Assembly (NCBI RefSeq): GCF_000961885.1
Contig: NZ_JZKH01000041.1
Coordinates: 5,870-69,869 of the forward strand
DNA length: 64,000 nt
Origin: Streptomyces rubellomurinus
GTDB lineage: Bacteria > Actinomycetota > Actinomycetes > Streptomycetales > Streptomycetaceae
Reading direction: 5' to 3'
In this document: positions 47,795-57,019 of the stretch, one piece after another
Layout: each line of letters opens with the position of its first letter
Numbering within the stretch: position 1 is the first letter of the stretch
Notes under the pieces: generated by a model
The model's input: the letters and a program-made list of their open reading frames with translations, nothing else
Databases searched by the model: none
Told to the model about the DNA's origin: nothing
Translations under genes and position numbers: made by a program

Positions 47795-47981
47795 TGCGGG
47801 CCTCCTCGTGGGTGGTTGGCGCGCGGAAATCCTCGCGCGCGAGGGTGATGCTTCCACCCTGGCGCGCGCCCAACCCTCGGGCCGCGCGGAAAGTCCGGCA
47901 AAGAGCGCACAAAGAGCGGCGCGTCGGGTGCGCCCCGCCCGGAAGGGGTCCGGACGGCACGCCCCGGGCCCGGTGCTGCGC

Positions 47982-47994
47982 GACAATGGCCGGC
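47982..47994 (+). promoter_or_regulatory. -10 element for a leaderless sulfurtransferase mRNA
   Basis: GACAAT (47982-47987) ends 7 nt before the ATG at 47995. This favours 47995 over the in-frame ATG at 47986. Confidence 0.5.
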
Positions 47995-48870
47995 ATGACC
48001 ACCTTCAACGACGGTTCTCCGCTGATCTCCGCGGCCGAGTTGGCGCGGGCGCTCGGCTCGGCCCGCCCGCCGGTGCTGCTGGACGTGCGCTACCAGCTGG
48101 TCGGTGCCGTGCCGGGCGGCCCGACCGCCGCCGAGGAGTACGCCGCCGGGCACCTGCCCGGTGCCCACTTCGTCGAGCTGGACCGGGACCTCGCGGCCCC
48201 GCCCGGTGCCCCCGGCCGGGGCGGGCGGCATCCGCTGCCGGATCCGGAGGAGTTCGGCGCGGCGATGCGCCGCTTCGGGGTGAGCGGCGACCGCCCGGTC
48301 GTGGTGTACGACGGCGCGGCCTCGATGGCGGCGGCTCGCGCGTGGTGGCTGCTGCGCTGGGCGGGGCACCGGGACGTCCGGGTGCTGGACGGCGGCTTCG
48401 CGGCCTGGCGGGCGGCGGGCCTGCCGGTGACGGCCGAACTGCCGGAGCCGGCCGAGGGCGACTTCAAGCCGGTGCCGGGGCAGCTGCCCACGGTGGACGC
48501 GGACGGCGCCGCGGCCTGGGCCCGCGCCGGTCTGCTGCTGGACGCGCGGTCGGGCGAGCGCTACCGGGGCGAGACGGAGCCGGTGGATCCGAAGGCCGGG
48601 CACATCCCGGGCGCGGTGTCGGCGCCGACCGCCGAGAACGTGGGCCCGGACGGGCGGTTCCGGCCGGCCGTCGAGCTGGCGGCCCGGTTCCGCGCGCTGG
48701 GCGCGGGGGAGCGGGAGACGGCGGTGTACTGCGGTTCGGGCGTGACGGCGGCGCACCAGATCCTGGCGCTGGAGGCGGCGGGCCTGTCCGCCACCCTGTA
48801 CCCGGGCTCGTGGAGCGAGTGGTCGAGCGACGAGAGCCGCCCGGTGGCGGTGACGGAGCAGCCGGGCTGA
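47995..48870 (+). CDS. Sulfurtransferase (tandem rhodanese, TST/MST type)
   Basis: 291 aa, two rhodanese domains. The N-terminal one is inactive (PVVVYDGAASMAAARAWW, Asp in place of Cys). The C-terminal one has the active-site Cys in VYCGSGVTA near residue 248. Domain linkage and the GHIPGAVSAPTAEN motif are characteristic. Transfers sulfane sulfur from thiosulfate or 3-mercaptopyruvate to cyanide or thiols. Convergent with sepH. Confidence 0.93.
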   Translation: MTTFNDGSPLISAAELARALGSARPPVLLDVRYQLVGAVPGGPTAAEEYAAGHLPGAHFVELDRDLAAPPGAPGRGGRHPLPDPEEFGAAMRRFGVSGDRPVVVYDGAASMAAARAWWLLRWAGHRDVRVLDGGFAAWRAAGLPVTAELPEPAEGDFKPVPGQLPTVDADGAAAWARAGLLLDARSGERYRGETEPVDPKAGHIPGAVSAPTAENVGPDGRFRPAVELAARFRALGAGERETAVYCGSGVTAAHQILALEAAGLSATLYPGSWSEWSSDESRPVAVTEQPG

Positions 48871-48916
48871 CCCCGGGACCGGTGAACGTCGGGACGGGTG
48901 AACGGCGGGACCGGTG

Positions 48917-48963
48917 AACGGTGAAGGGGCGGGAAGCCGATGGCCTCCCGCCCCTTCACCGTT
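48917..48963. terminator. Bidirectional terminator sulfurtransferase / sepH
   Basis: 18-bp perfect arms AACGGTGAAGGGGCGGGA (48917-48934) and its complement (48946-48963), 11-nt loop. Three near-copies of GTGAACG(G/T)CGGGAC(C/G)G precede it at 48881-48920. Confidence 0.85.
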
Positions 48964-48970
48964 CGTCCTG

Positions 48971-50020
48971 CTACTCCTGCTTCTTGCGCCGGCTGCCGAA
49001 GACGATCTCGTCCCAGCTGGGCACGGTGGCCCGCCGGCCGGGCCGGACGCCGTCCGCCTCGGCCTGCCGGTCGGTGGTGCCGACCAGTCGCTCGCGGTGC
49101 GGGGCGACGGCGCGCGGCATCAGGATGTCGGCGTAGGCCGAGCCCGCGCCGACCGCCGGGGCGGCGGCCGCCGCGGCCGGTTCCTCGTTCTCCTCGGCGA
49201 CCTCGGCGGGCACCGGTTCGATCGGGGTGGGGCCGCCGACCGCGAGGTCGCCGCGGAAGGCGGGCACGACGTCGAGCAGGCTGGTCAGCGAGTCCCGGGA
49301 CTCGGCGGTGGCCTCGCGCGACTCGCGGACCTCGCGGGCCGACATGATGCGGTCGGCGGAGGGCCGGTCGATCATCGGGCGGGGCGGCCGGTCCTGGGGG
49401 AGCCGGGCGATCCGCGGGATGAACGGGAAGACCGATTCCTCCTCGCGCTCGACGTTCTCGCCGATCAGCGCGCGGGCCTCGTCGTCGTTGGGCTGGACCA
49501 GGCGGCGGGGCGGGTCGTACGTCCAGGAGGCGCTGCGGCCCTCGCCGTCGGCACGGTAGGAGAGGATGACCTCCCAGGTGCCGTCGTCGCGCCGCCAGGA
49601 GTCCCAGCGTTCGGTGTCCTTCTCGGCGCCGCGCAGCGCGAGCCGCTCGGCGACGGCCTCGCCGAGCTGCGGCCCGGTGGTCTCGCCGCCCCGGCGGATG
49701 GCGGTCTTGCGGGCGCGCTCGGCCATGAAGGCGCGCTCGGCGAGGACCGGGCCTTCGAAGCGGCGGACCCGGTCGACCGAGATGCCGGCGGCCTGGGCGA
49801 CCTCCTCGGCGGAGGCACCGGCTCGTATCCGGGCCTGGATGTCCCGGGGGCGCAGGTGGCTCTCGACCTCGATCTCGATCTGGCCGAGGCGCGGCCGGTC
49901 GCCGCGGATGGCGGCGCGCAGCCGCTCGTCGATGGGGAGGGTGTACTCCGTGCTGTCGGCAGCCTTGAGCACCAGCCGTGTCCCGTCGTTGCTGACGGCC
50001 ACAACCCGCAGTTCGGGCAC
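48971..50020 (-). CDS. sepH: SepH, FtsZ-associated cell-division protein (DUF3071)
   Basis: 349 aa. SepH promotes FtsZ ring assembly in Streptomyces. The N-terminal DUF3071 domain (1-165) starts PELRVVAVSNDGTRLVLKAADSTEYTLPID and contains the helix-turn-helix-like PRDIQARIRAGASAEEVAQAAGISVDRVRRFEGPVLAERAF and RDDGTWEVILSYRADGEGRSASWTYDP. The rest is a charged, probably disordered tail, with a KK-rich end (FGSRRKKQE). GTG at 50020 with GGGAGG 5 nt upstream; open frame upstream of this is not SepH-like. Confidence 0.95.
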   Translation of the reverse strand: MPELRVVAVSNDGTRLVLKAADSTEYTLPIDERLRAAIRGDRPRLGQIEIEVESHLRPRDIQARIRAGASAEEVAQAAGISVDRVRRFEGPVLAERAFMAERARKTAIRRGGETTGPQLGEAVAERLALRGAEKDTERWDSWRRDDGTWEVILSYRADGEGRSASWTYDPPRRLVQPNDDEARALIGENVEREEESVFPFIPRIARLPQDRPPRPMIDRPSADRIMSAREVRESREATAESRDSLTSLLDVVPAFRGDLAVGGPTPIEPVPAEVAEENEEPAAAAAAPAVGAGSAYADILMPRAVAPHRERLVGTTDRQAEADGVRPGRRATVPSWDEIVFGSRRKKQE

Positions 50021-50571
50021 GGTTACCTCCCGGGTGGTGCCTGCCGACGTCACCTGCGTCGCTGCTCCCGTACTGAGTGTGGCCTGCCCGTTGGCGACTG
50101 GCCACAACCTTGCTGAGTTCCCCGGCGTGTCGGGCTCACGCCCGCGCATGCCGCTGTGGCACGGTTGCCTTTTTGCCACGTCATCCGTCGACGTCGCGCC
50201 TGGGTGTCCCGGCCGTCCTCGCACACGGAGTGTTCGCGACGATCCGGGACCGGCGTCGCCGTGCGTGCCTGTTCCGTGGCTCTTCGTCAAGCTGCCGGTG
50301 TAGGCGCAGTCGACAAGTCGATCCAAGGCTCAGGCCTTACGAACAGTACTCCATTCGTGGCATCCGGAGGGGCGGCTCGCCGCTCAAGTCTCCCGCGATT
50401 CACGGGAATCTCAAGAGCGCGCGCCTTCGGTGGCGTACCACCGGCGGATGAACGGTGATCATCTTCACACAATCCGGAGGCGGAGAACCGCATTTTCGCC
50501 CCTTGTGTCCTTCTTTGGGCAAGATGGAGTGACTTGTTCGAAGGGACAGTCGTACGGACCGAGGGATGTTG
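50021..50571. other. 551-bp divergent region, sepH / membrane protein
   Basis: No gene recognised. Notable patches: an AT-richer stretch GCCTTTTTGCCACG near 50167, a GTGGCA/TGCCAC inverted repeat around it, CCCG-N7-CGGG near 50389, and a relatively AT-rich zone 50455-50550 ahead of the plus-strand gene. Promoters for both genes must lie here. Confidence 0.5.
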
Positions 50572-51423
50572 ATGCCGGAGCGGAGCCCCGCCGAGGAGGG
50601 CGGCAAGGACGAGCGCAAGCGGATCGATCTGAGTGTGGCTCAGGTCGCGGCGAGCGCGTTGGCCGCGGTGGTGGGGGCGGTGCTGGCCTCCGAACTCGGG
50701 GTGTACGGCACGATCATGGGCGCCGCGGTGGTGAGCGTCGGGGCGACCACCGGCGGCGCGGTGTTCCAGCACCTGTTCCGGCGGACCGGCGAGCAGCTGC
50801 GCGACGCGGTGGACCGGGGGCCGAACCAGACCGCGAACACGCTGCGCCAGGTGCCGGCCGAGCCCGAGGTGCCACCGGCGATCTCGGCGGAGTGGAACGA
50901 GCCGCAGGTGGTGCGGGCCCGGCGGCGGTGGACGTGGAAGTCCTACGCCGCGGTGTCCGGCCTGGTGTTCGTGCTGGCGATGGTGCCGATCACGGCGTTC
51001 GAACTGGCCACCGGGCAGCCGGTGTCCGCGACGGTGAAGGGCGAGTCCGGGAACGGGACGTCCTTCGGCGGCACGGTGACGCCCAGGTCCTCGACCCCGC
51101 AGGACGCCCCGGCCGAGCGGCCGTCCTCCCCCGGGGGCGGCGGGCGCGGCCCGGCGGACGCGCCGTCCGGCGGCGCCTCGGCCCCGGCGAGCCCGCGGCC
51201 GGGCCGGGAGCCGAGCGGCACCCCGAGCACCGACCCCGGCGGGTCGCCCACGGCGAGCCCGAACCCGAACCCGAACCCGAGCCCGAGCGCGTCGCCGTCC
51301 GCCGGCGCCTCCCCGTCCGCGGGCGGCGGGAAGCCCACCGGCGAGGCCACCCCGCAGCCGCCCGTGCCGTCCGGTGCGCCGGCGGACCGGACGGTGGCGC
51401 CGGCGCCGACCGCCGCGTCCTGA
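50572..51423 (+). CDS. Two-helix membrane protein with Pro/Ser-rich extracellular tail
   Basis: 283 aa, unknown. The ATG at 50572 is preferred (GAGGG 6 nt upstream; ATG at 50566 touches the site). Residues 20-60 contain one long hydrophobic hairpin (LSVAQVAASALAAVVGAVLASELGVYGT...GGAVFQHLF). A second helix lies at 124-145 (SYAAVSGLVFVLAMVPITAFEL). The remaining ~135 residues are Pro/Ser/Gly-rich and carry a CCGAAC/CCGAGC hexanucleotide repeat (51259-51288; NPNPNPSPS). Adjacent to sepH in streptomycetes, as I recall. Abuts its convergent neighbour with no spacer. Confidence 0.8.
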   Translation: MPERSPAEEGGKDERKRIDLSVAQVAASALAAVVGAVLASELGVYGTIMGAAVVSVGATTGGAVFQHLFRRTGEQLRDAVDRGPNQTANTLRQVPAEPEVPPAISAEWNEPQVVRARRRWTWKSYAAVSGLVFVLAMVPITAFELATGQPVSATVKGESGNGTSFGGTVTPRSSTPQDAPAERPSSPGGGGRGPADAPSGGASAPASPRPGREPSGTPSTDPGGSPTASPNPNPNPSPSASPSAGASPSAGGGKPTGEATPQPPVPSGAPADRTVAPAPTAAS

Positions 51424-52746
51424 CTACTCGCCGAGGACGCGGCGCAGGTGGTCGTTGCCGAAGACGCGCCGCGGGTCGACCTCGTCGCGCAGGGCGGTGA
51501 AGTCGGCGAAGTGCGGGTAGACGCCGGCCAGGTACTCGGCGTCGCGGGTGTGCAGCTTGCCCCAGTGCGGGCGGCCCTGGTGGGCGGTCATCAGCTGTTC
51601 GACGCCGGTGAAGTAGCCCTGGTCGGCGGTGCCCCGGTAGAGGTGGACGGCGATGTAGGCGGTGTCCCGGCCGGAGGCGGTGGACAGCCACAGGTCGTCG
51701 GCGGGGGCGAAGCGCACCTCGACGGGGAAGCTGACCTTCCAGCGGGAGCGTTCGACCAGGGCCTTCAGTTCGCGCAGCACCTCGGCGACGGCGGCGCGCG
51801 GGACGGCGTACTCCATCTCCACGAAGCGGACCTTGCGCGGGCTGGTGAACACCTTGTACGCGGTGTCGGTGAAGCTGCGCTCGGACCAGGCGCGGCTGGC
51901 CAGCCCGGCGATGGTCGGGATGGAGCCGGGGAAGCGGCGGCCGACCCGGCAGGCGCCCTCCCAGACGGTGTTGGAGAGGAAGTCGTCCTCCAGCCACTCC
52001 TTGAACCGGGGCAGCGGGGCGGCCGGGCCCTGGCTGCGGTTGTTGCGCTTGGTGGAGCAGCGGTCGGTGTGCGGGAACCAGTAGAACTCGAAGTGCTCGT
52101 TGACGGCGGTGAGGTCGTCGAGGCGCTCCAGCACCTCGTCGAAGGCCATCGGCTGCTCGTGCGCGGTGAGCAGGAAGGCCGGTTCGACGGCGAGGGTGAG
52201 CGCGGTGATCACGCCGAGGGCGCCGAGGCCGAGCCGGGCGCCCTGGAAGAGCCGGGGGTGCTCGGTGGGGGAGCAGGTCCGGACGGTGCCGTCGGCGAGG
52301 ACGATCTCCAGGGCGCGGATCTGGGCGGCGAGCGAGCCGGAGTCGCGGCCGGTGCCGTGGGTGCCGGTGCTGGTGGCGCCGGCCACGGTCTGGACCTCGA
52401 TGTCGCCCATGTTGGTGAGGGACAGGCCCTCGGCGGCGAGCAGCCGGTTGAGGCGGTGCAGCGGGAGGCCGGACTCGACGGTGACGGTGCCGGCCGCGCG
52501 GTCGATCCCGCGGACGGCGGTGAGCGCGTGGGGCCGCAGCAGCAGGCCGTCGCCGGGGGAGGCGATGGCGGTGAAGGAGTGTCCGGAGCCGGCGGCCTTG
52601 ACGGTGCGGCCCTGGTCGGCGGCGCGCAGGATCTCCTTGGCGAGCTCCTGCGGGGTGCCGGGGGTGGCCGTCCGGGTGGGGCGGGCGCTCTGGTTGCCGG
52701 CCCAGTTGGTCCAGCGGGTGGGGGTCGCGGTGCTGGCCTGGGGCAT
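51424..52746 (-). CDS. FAD-linked lactone/alditol oxidase (D-arabinono-1,4-lactone oxidase family)
   Basis: 440 aa. ATG at 52746 with GGAGGAGG 7 nt upstream. N-terminal VAO-type FAD domain with AAGSGHSFT, where His56 is the likely covalent FAD attachment site, and GATSTGTHGTGRDSGSLAAQIR. The C-terminal ALO domain ends in QGRPHWGKLHTRDAEYL and DPRRVFGNDHL, the family signature. Oxidises aldonolactones or alditols with oxygen. Its stop codon is directly adjacent to the stop of the convergent gene. Confidence 0.92.
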   Translation of the reverse strand: MPQASTATPTRWTNWAGNQSARPTRTATPGTPQELAKEILRAADQGRTVKAAGSGHSFTAIASPGDGLLLRPHALTAVRGIDRAAGTVTVESGLPLHRLNRLLAAEGLSLTNMGDIEVQTVAGATSTGTHGTGRDSGSLAAQIRALEIVLADGTVRTCSPTEHPRLFQGARLGLGALGVITALTLAVEPAFLLTAHEQPMAFDEVLERLDDLTAVNEHFEFYWFPHTDRCSTKRNNRSQGPAAPLPRFKEWLEDDFLSNTVWEGACRVGRRFPGSIPTIAGLASRAWSERSFTDTAYKVFTSPRKVRFVEMEYAVPRAAVAEVLRELKALVERSRWKVSFPVEVRFAPADDLWLSTASGRDTAYIAVHLYRGTADQGYFTGVEQLMTAHQGRPHWGKLHTRDAEYLAGVYPHFADFTALRDEVDPRRVFGNDHLRRVLGE

Positions 52747-52781
52747 GGCGCTGCCTCCTCCGTCGTGGGGCGGCGGCACGC

Positions 52782-52819
52782 CGCCCTACCCATGGGTAGG
52801 TGGGCCCACGGGTAGGGCG
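52782..52819 (-). promoter_or_regulatory. Nested palindromes between MFS and oxidase genes
   Basis: CGCCCTACCC (52782-52791) pairs with GGGTAGGGCG (52810-52819). Inside the left arm lies an independent perfect palindrome CTACCCATGGGTAG (52786-52799). The outer hairpin may terminate the MFS transcript; the inner palindrome could be an operator for the oxidase gene. Confidence 0.45.
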
Positions 52820-52833
52820 AGAGATTAGTCAGC

Positions 52834-54090
52834 TCACCGTTCGGCGTCTACGGGTTGTGCCCCGGGGGCGTCCGCCCCCTGGTCGGTGAGCCCGGCGCGC
52901 AGCCGGCCGAGGCCGGCGAGGGCGGCGAGCACGCCGAGGACGCCGGCGGTGAGCGGCACCCAGTAGCCGGCGGCGGCGCCGGAGGCGTCGACCACCCAGC
53001 CGGCGGCGGAGGAGCCGACGGCGACGCCGAGGGCGAGCCCGGTGGTGGTCCAGGTCATGCCCTCGGTCAGCTGGGCGGCCGGGACGAGCCGTTCGACCAG
53101 CGCCATCGCGCTGATCAGGGTGGGGGATATGGCGATGCCGGCGACCAGCAGCGCGGCGCCGACCGCGACCAGCCCGCCGATGCCGTGCACCGCGTGGGCG
53201 ACCAGGACCAGCGGCACCATGCTGACCGCCATGAACACCACGCCGCCGAAGAAGCGCACGGCGAGCGAGCCGGTGAGCTTGAGGGTGCCGTAGACGACGC
53301 CGGCCAGGCAGGAGCCGAGCGCCCAGAGGGCCAGGACCACGCTGGAGATCGACTTGTGCCCCTGGGCCTCGGCGAAGGCGACGGTGACGACCTCGACCGA
53401 GCCGAAGATCGCGCCGGTGGCGACGAAGGTCAGGATCAGCACCTGGAGGCCGCGGTTGAGGATGACCGAGCCGCCCTCGTGCCGGGCGGCCGGGTGGACG
53501 GGCGGCTCGGTGGAGCGCTGCCCGGCGAACAGCAGCACGCCGAGGGCGAGGAAGATCCCGGCGAGCAGCACGCCGGCCTCGGGGAAGACGGAGGTGGCCA
53601 GGCCGATGGAGAGGATCGGGCCGACGATGAAGCAGACCTCGTCGACGACGGCCTCGAAGGAGTAGGCGGTGTGCAGCCGGTCGGCGTCGTCGCGGTAGAG
53701 GTGGGCCCAGCGGGCGCGGACCATGGCACCGGTGCTGGGCATGACGCCCATGCCGGCGGCGAAGACGAACAGCGTCCAGTCCGGGGCGTCCAGTCGGGCG
53801 CAGAGCAGCAGGCCGACCACGGAGGCGATGGTGAGCGCCATGGCGGGGACGATGATCCGGGCCTGCCCGTGCCGGTCGACCAGCCGGGAGACCTGCGGTC
53901 CGAGGACGGCGGCGGAGACGGCCAGGGTCGCGGAGACCAGGCCGGCGACCCCGTAGGAGCCGCGCAGCTGGGACAGCATGGTGACGATGCCGATCCCGGT
54001 CATGGAGATCGGCATCCGGGATATGAAGCCGGTGGAGGAGAACGCCAGGGTGCCGGGGGCGGCGAAGATCCGGCGGTAGCTGGAGAGCAC
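52834..54090 (-). CDS. MFS transporter
   Basis: 418 aa, 12 predicted helices. GTG at 54090 with GGAG about 8 nt upstream. The A-motif-like segment between helices 2 and 3 reads GPQVSRLVDRHGQAR. A longer polar loop (about 195-212) separates the two halves. Probably a drug or metabolite exporter of the DHA type; substrate unknown. The oxidase lies downstream on the same strand, 87 bp away, but with a hairpin between. Confidence 0.87.
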   Translation of the reverse strand: MLSSYRRIFAAPGTLAFSSTGFISRMPISMTGIGIVTMLSQLRGSYGVAGLVSATLAVSAAVLGPQVSRLVDRHGQARIIVPAMALTIASVVGLLLCARLDAPDWTLFVFAAGMGVMPSTGAMVRARWAHLYRDDADRLHTAYSFEAVVDEVCFIVGPILSIGLATSVFPEAGVLLAGIFLALGVLLFAGQRSTEPPVHPAARHEGGSVILNRGLQVLILTFVATGAIFGSVEVVTVAFAEAQGHKSISSVVLALWALGSCLAGVVYGTLKLTGSLAVRFFGGVVFMAVSMVPLVLVAHAVHGIGGLVAVGAALLVAGIAISPTLISAMALVERLVPAAQLTEGMTWTTTGLALGVAVGSSAAGWVVDASGAAAGYWVPLTAGVLGVLAALAGLGRLRAGLTDQGADAPGAQPVDAER

Positions 54091-54225
54091 GGGGGAGCTC
54101 CGGACGGGGAGGGTAAGGAACGATGCTGGTAAAGACAGCTTACGTACGTTGGCAAACAGTATTTTCCGGACAGCCCGCGCGGTCCCGGCGACGGCGCCCG
54201 GCCCCTCAGTGGCAGGATCGGTGCC
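54091..54225. promoter_or_regulatory. Divergent promoter region MFS / ferrochelatase
   Basis: A relatively AT-rich core at 54110-54170 carries the palindrome ACGTACGT (54142-54149) within TTACGTACGTTGG. CAGGAT (54213-54218) ends 7 nt before the ferrochelatase ATG, suggesting a leaderless transcript. Confidence 0.5.
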
Positions 54226-55383
54226 ATGTCCGACGCGCGCAAACCCTCACCGTCCGGCGCCGCTCCCGCTGCGACACGGCCGTACGACGCCCTGCTGCTG
54301 CTCTCCTTCGGCGGGCCCGAGGCCCCCGAGGGCGTCGTCCCGTTCCTGGAGAACGTCACCCGGGGCCGGGGCATCCCCAAGGAGCGGCTGAAGGAGGTCG
54401 GCCGGCACTACTTCCTGTTCGGCGGGGTCAGCCCGATCAACGAGCAGAACCGCGAGCTGCTCGCCGCGCTGCGCAAGGACTTCGCCGAGCACGGGCTGGA
54501 CCTGCCGGTGTACTGGGGCAACCGGAACTGGGCCCCCTACCTGGTGGACGCCCTGCGGGAGATGGCCGCGGACGGCCACCGCCGGATCGCCGTGCTCGCC
54601 ACCAGCGCCTACGCCGGCTACTCGGGCTGCCGCCAGTACCGGGAGAACCTGGCCGACGCGCTGGCCGCGCTCGCCGAGGAGGGCGGGCCGGCGCTCACCG
54701 TCGACAAGCTGCGGCACTTCTACAACCACCCCGGCTTCGTCGAGCCGATGATCGACGCCACCCTGGCCGCCCTGGACGAGCTGCCCGAGGCCGTCCGCCC
54801 CGGCGCCCGGATCGCCTTCACCACCCACTCCATCCCGGAGGCGATGGCCGAGGCCTCCGGCGCCCCGGACGACCCGGCCCGCGGCCGCCCCGGCGGCGCG
54901 TACGTCGCCCAGCACCTGGACGTGGCCCGGCTCATCGCCGCGGCCGTCGCCGAGCGCACCGGCGTCGCCGACCGGCCGTGGGAGCTGGTGTACCAGAGCC
55001 GCAGCGGCGCCCCGCACATCCCGTGGCTGGAACCCGACATCTGCGACCACCTGGCGGCGCGGCACGCCGAGGGCGCGCCCGCCGTGGTGATGGTCCCGAT
55101 CGGCTTCGTCTCGGACCACATGGAGGTCAAGTACGACCTCGACACCGAGGCCGTCGCCAAGGCCGCCGAACTCGGCCTGCCGGTGGCCCGCGCCGCCACC
55201 GTGGGCGCCGACCCGCGGTTCACCGCCGCGGTGCGCGAGCTCGTCCTGGAGCGGGCCGCCACCGAGCGCGGCGAGCGCGTGACCCGCTGCGCGCTGGGCG
55301 CCCTCGGCCCCAGCCACGACGTGTGCGCGGTGGCCTGCTGCCCCAACCCGCGCGCCCCGCGCCCGGCCGTCGCCGAGCGCTGA
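54226..55383 (+). CDS. hemH: Ferrochelatase (coproporphyrin III ferrochelatase type)
   Basis: 385 aa. Inserts ferrous iron into the porphyrin; in actinobacteria the substrate is coproporphyrin III (also named cpfC). [25 protein letters not shown] opening, GNRNWAPYL, catalytic His in [13 protein letters not shown] near residue 197, [15 protein letters not shown], and [16 protein letters not shown]-terminal [18 protein letters not shown] cluster supplies three cysteines for the [2Fe-2S] centre, with another cysteine upstream. ATG at 54226. Followed by an inositol-phosphatase gene 67 bp downstream. Confidence 0.95.
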   Translation: MSDARKPSPSGAAPAATRPYDALLLLSFGGPEAPEGVVPFLENVTRGRGIPKERLKEVGRHYFLFGGVSPINEQNRELLAALRKDFAEHGLDLPVYWGNRNWAPYLVDALREMAADGHRRIAVLATSAYAGYSGCRQYRENLADALAALAEEGGPALTVDKLRHFYNHPGFVEPMIDATLAALDELPEAVRPGARIAFTTHSIPEAMAEASGAPDDPARGRPGGAYVAQHLDVARLIAAAVAERTGVADRPWELVYQSRSGAPHIPWLEPDICDHLAARHAEGAPAVVMVPIGFVSDHMEVKYDLDTEAVAKAAELGLPVARAATVGADPRFTAAVRELVLERAATERGERVTRCALGALGPSHDVCAVACCPNPRAPRPAVAER

Positions 55384-55450
55384 CACCCGCCCCGCCGTAC
55401 CGTCCGCCGCACAGCACCGCACCGCACCGCCGCACCGGAGGAGAACCCCC

Positions 55451-56269
55451 GTGACCGCCCCCGCCCTGCCCGACGACCGGCTCCTCGACGACCTGCTGGA
55501 CGTCGCCCTGGACGCGGCCCGGCAGGCCGGCGCCCTGCTGCGCGACGGCCGCCCCGCCGACCTCGGCGTGGCCGGCACCAAGAGCAGCCCGGTCGACGTG
55601 GTGACCGAGATGGACCTCGCCTCCGAGAAGCTCGTCCTGGAGCTGATCACCGAGCGCCGCCCCGAGGACGGCTACCTCGGCGAGGAGGGCGCCGAGCGGC
55701 CCGGCAGCAGCGGGGTGCGCTGGGTGGTCGACCCGCTCGACGGAACGGTCAACTACCTGTACGGGCTGCCCTCCTGGGCGGTCAGCGTGGCCGCCGAGCT
55801 GGACGGCCGGGCGGTCGTCGGTGTGGTCTACGCCCCGGCGCGCGAGGAGCTGTTCCACGCCGTCCTCGGCCGGGGCGCCCGGTTGAACGGCCGGCCGGTC
55901 TCCACCCGCCCGGCGCCGCCCTGGGGCCAGGCGCTGATCGGCACCGGCTTCAACTACGTGCAGTCGGTGCGGGTGCGCCAGGCCGAGGTGCTGCTGGCGC
56001 TGATGCCCGAGGTGCGGGACGTCCGCCGGGCCGGGGCCGCCGCCGTCGACCTGTGCGACGTCGCCGCCGGGCGGCTGGACGGCTACTACGAGCGCGGCCT
56101 CGCCCCCTGGGACCGCGCGGCCGGCTGCCTGATCGCCACCGAGGCCGGTGCCCTGACCGGCGGCCGCCCCGGCCACGGCCCGGACGGCGACCTGACCGTG
56201 GCCGCCGCCCCGGGCGTGTACCAGCCGCTGCAGGAGCGGCTGGCCGCGCTGCGCGCCTGGGCGGACTGA
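55451..56269 (+). CDS. Inositol monophosphatase-family protein
   Basis: 272 aa. GTG with GGAGGAG 7 nt upstream. Metal-binding motifs: VTEMDLASEKLVLE, GEEGA, DPLDGTVNYLYGLPSWAVSVA near residue 97, and APWDRAAGCLIATEAGA near 220. Dephosphorylates inositol phosphates, histidinol phosphate or related sugar phosphates. Same strand as ferrochelatase. Substrate not decidable from sequence. Confidence 0.93.
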   Translation: MTAPALPDDRLLDDLLDVALDAARQAGALLRDGRPADLGVAGTKSSPVDVVTEMDLASEKLVLELITERRPEDGYLGEEGAERPGSSGVRWVVDPLDGTVNYLYGLPSWAVSVAAELDGRAVVGVVYAPAREELFHAVLGRGARLNGRPVSTRPAPPWGQALIGTGFNYVQSVRVRQAEVLLALMPEVRDVRRAGAAAVDLCDVAAGRLDGYYERGLAPWDRAAGCLIATEAGALTGGRPGHGPDGDLTVAAAPGVYQPLQERLAALRAWAD

Positions 56270-56306
56270 CCCGCCGCACCCGGGGGGGCGTCTGCGGCAT
56301 GCGAAG

Positions 56307-56335
56307 AGCCCTGGCATACGGGGGGTGCCAGGGCT
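56307..56335. terminator. Terminator between inositol phosphatase and small gene
   Basis: AGCCCTGGCA (56307-56316) pairs with TGCCAGGGCT (56326-56335), 9-nt loop, about 40 nt after the phosphatase stop; convergent genes. Confidence 0.7.
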
Positions 56336-56389
56336 TGGGGTTTCGCACGGCCCCCACAGGGCCGCAGGTGCCGGAGGACCGGCGTCGGG

Positions 56390-56575
56390 TCAGGCGGCGG
56401 TGCGGTGGCGCTCCAGCACGGTGTCCACACCGTGCTCGGCGGCCAGCCGGCGGAGGTCGTCCAGCTCGGACTGCTCCACCTCGGCGAGGAACTCGTCCCC
56501 GGCCTCGATCGCGCGGTGCAGGTCCTGCTCCGCGTTGGCTATGCGCTGCAGGATTCCGGCCTTGAAGGCGTCCAT
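56390..56575 (-). CDS. Small conserved 61-aa helical protein
   Basis: 61 aa, ATG at 56575 preceded by GGGGGC. Sequence is almost entirely predicted helix: LQRIANAEQDLHRAIEAGDE and FLAEVEQSELDDLRRLAAEHG, then VDTVLERHRTAA. Heptad-like spacing of Leu/Ile suggests a helical hairpin or coiled coil. The function is unknown. It lies immediately before cutRS but on the opposite strand. Confidence 0.75.
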   Translation of the reverse strand: MDAFKAGILQRIANAEQDLHRAIEAGDEFLAEVEQSELDDLRRLAAEHGVDTVLERHRTAA

Positions 56576-57019
56576 ACGGGCCCCCTTACTGTGTCGGACG
56601 TGCACGGTCGTGCGCTCTCCGCCCCGAGATGGTGGTCCAGCCGGTGAATGCGCCCGGGCCGAAGCGGTGGATCTCCGGTCGGACGCGGAGACGGCGCTCG
56701 GCCGCTCCCGGTGACGTCCCAGCCCCAGGGCCGGCGCGGATGAACGCACGGCGGGTGGGTGCGATCGGCTGACGGCCAGATCGCGGGTGTGCAGCTGTCC
56801 TCCCCGCCCCCGGGGCCGGGAAACCTCCCGGCGCGAGAAAGTTGCCCGGGTCACAGTCCAAGCGGAACGGTCCCGGCACGAACGGTCACCGTCCGGGGTG
56901 CACGCTCCGTGCCTGCGAGGCAGCTTATCGCTGCTTTACCGCCGGACCAGGCAGGATGGGGGGCACCGTCGGAGCCGCGCGTCCGCTTCCGGGGCCGGCC
57001 TGGAGAAGGGACAACGACC
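56576..57019. other. 444-bp region upstream of cutRS
   Basis: No gene. CAGGAT (56952-56957) is a candidate cutR -10 that would give a leader of roughly 55 nt. An AT-richer stretch GCAGCTTATCGCTGC (56920-56934) contains GCAG-N7-CTGC. The left part also has to promote the small minus-strand gene. Confidence 0.4.

Noticed and set aside
51259..51288. CCGAAC/CCGAGC hexanucleotide run as a phase-variable tract
   Set aside because: Unit length is a multiple of three, so copy changes would not shift the frame; it encodes an Asn/Ser-Pro tail.
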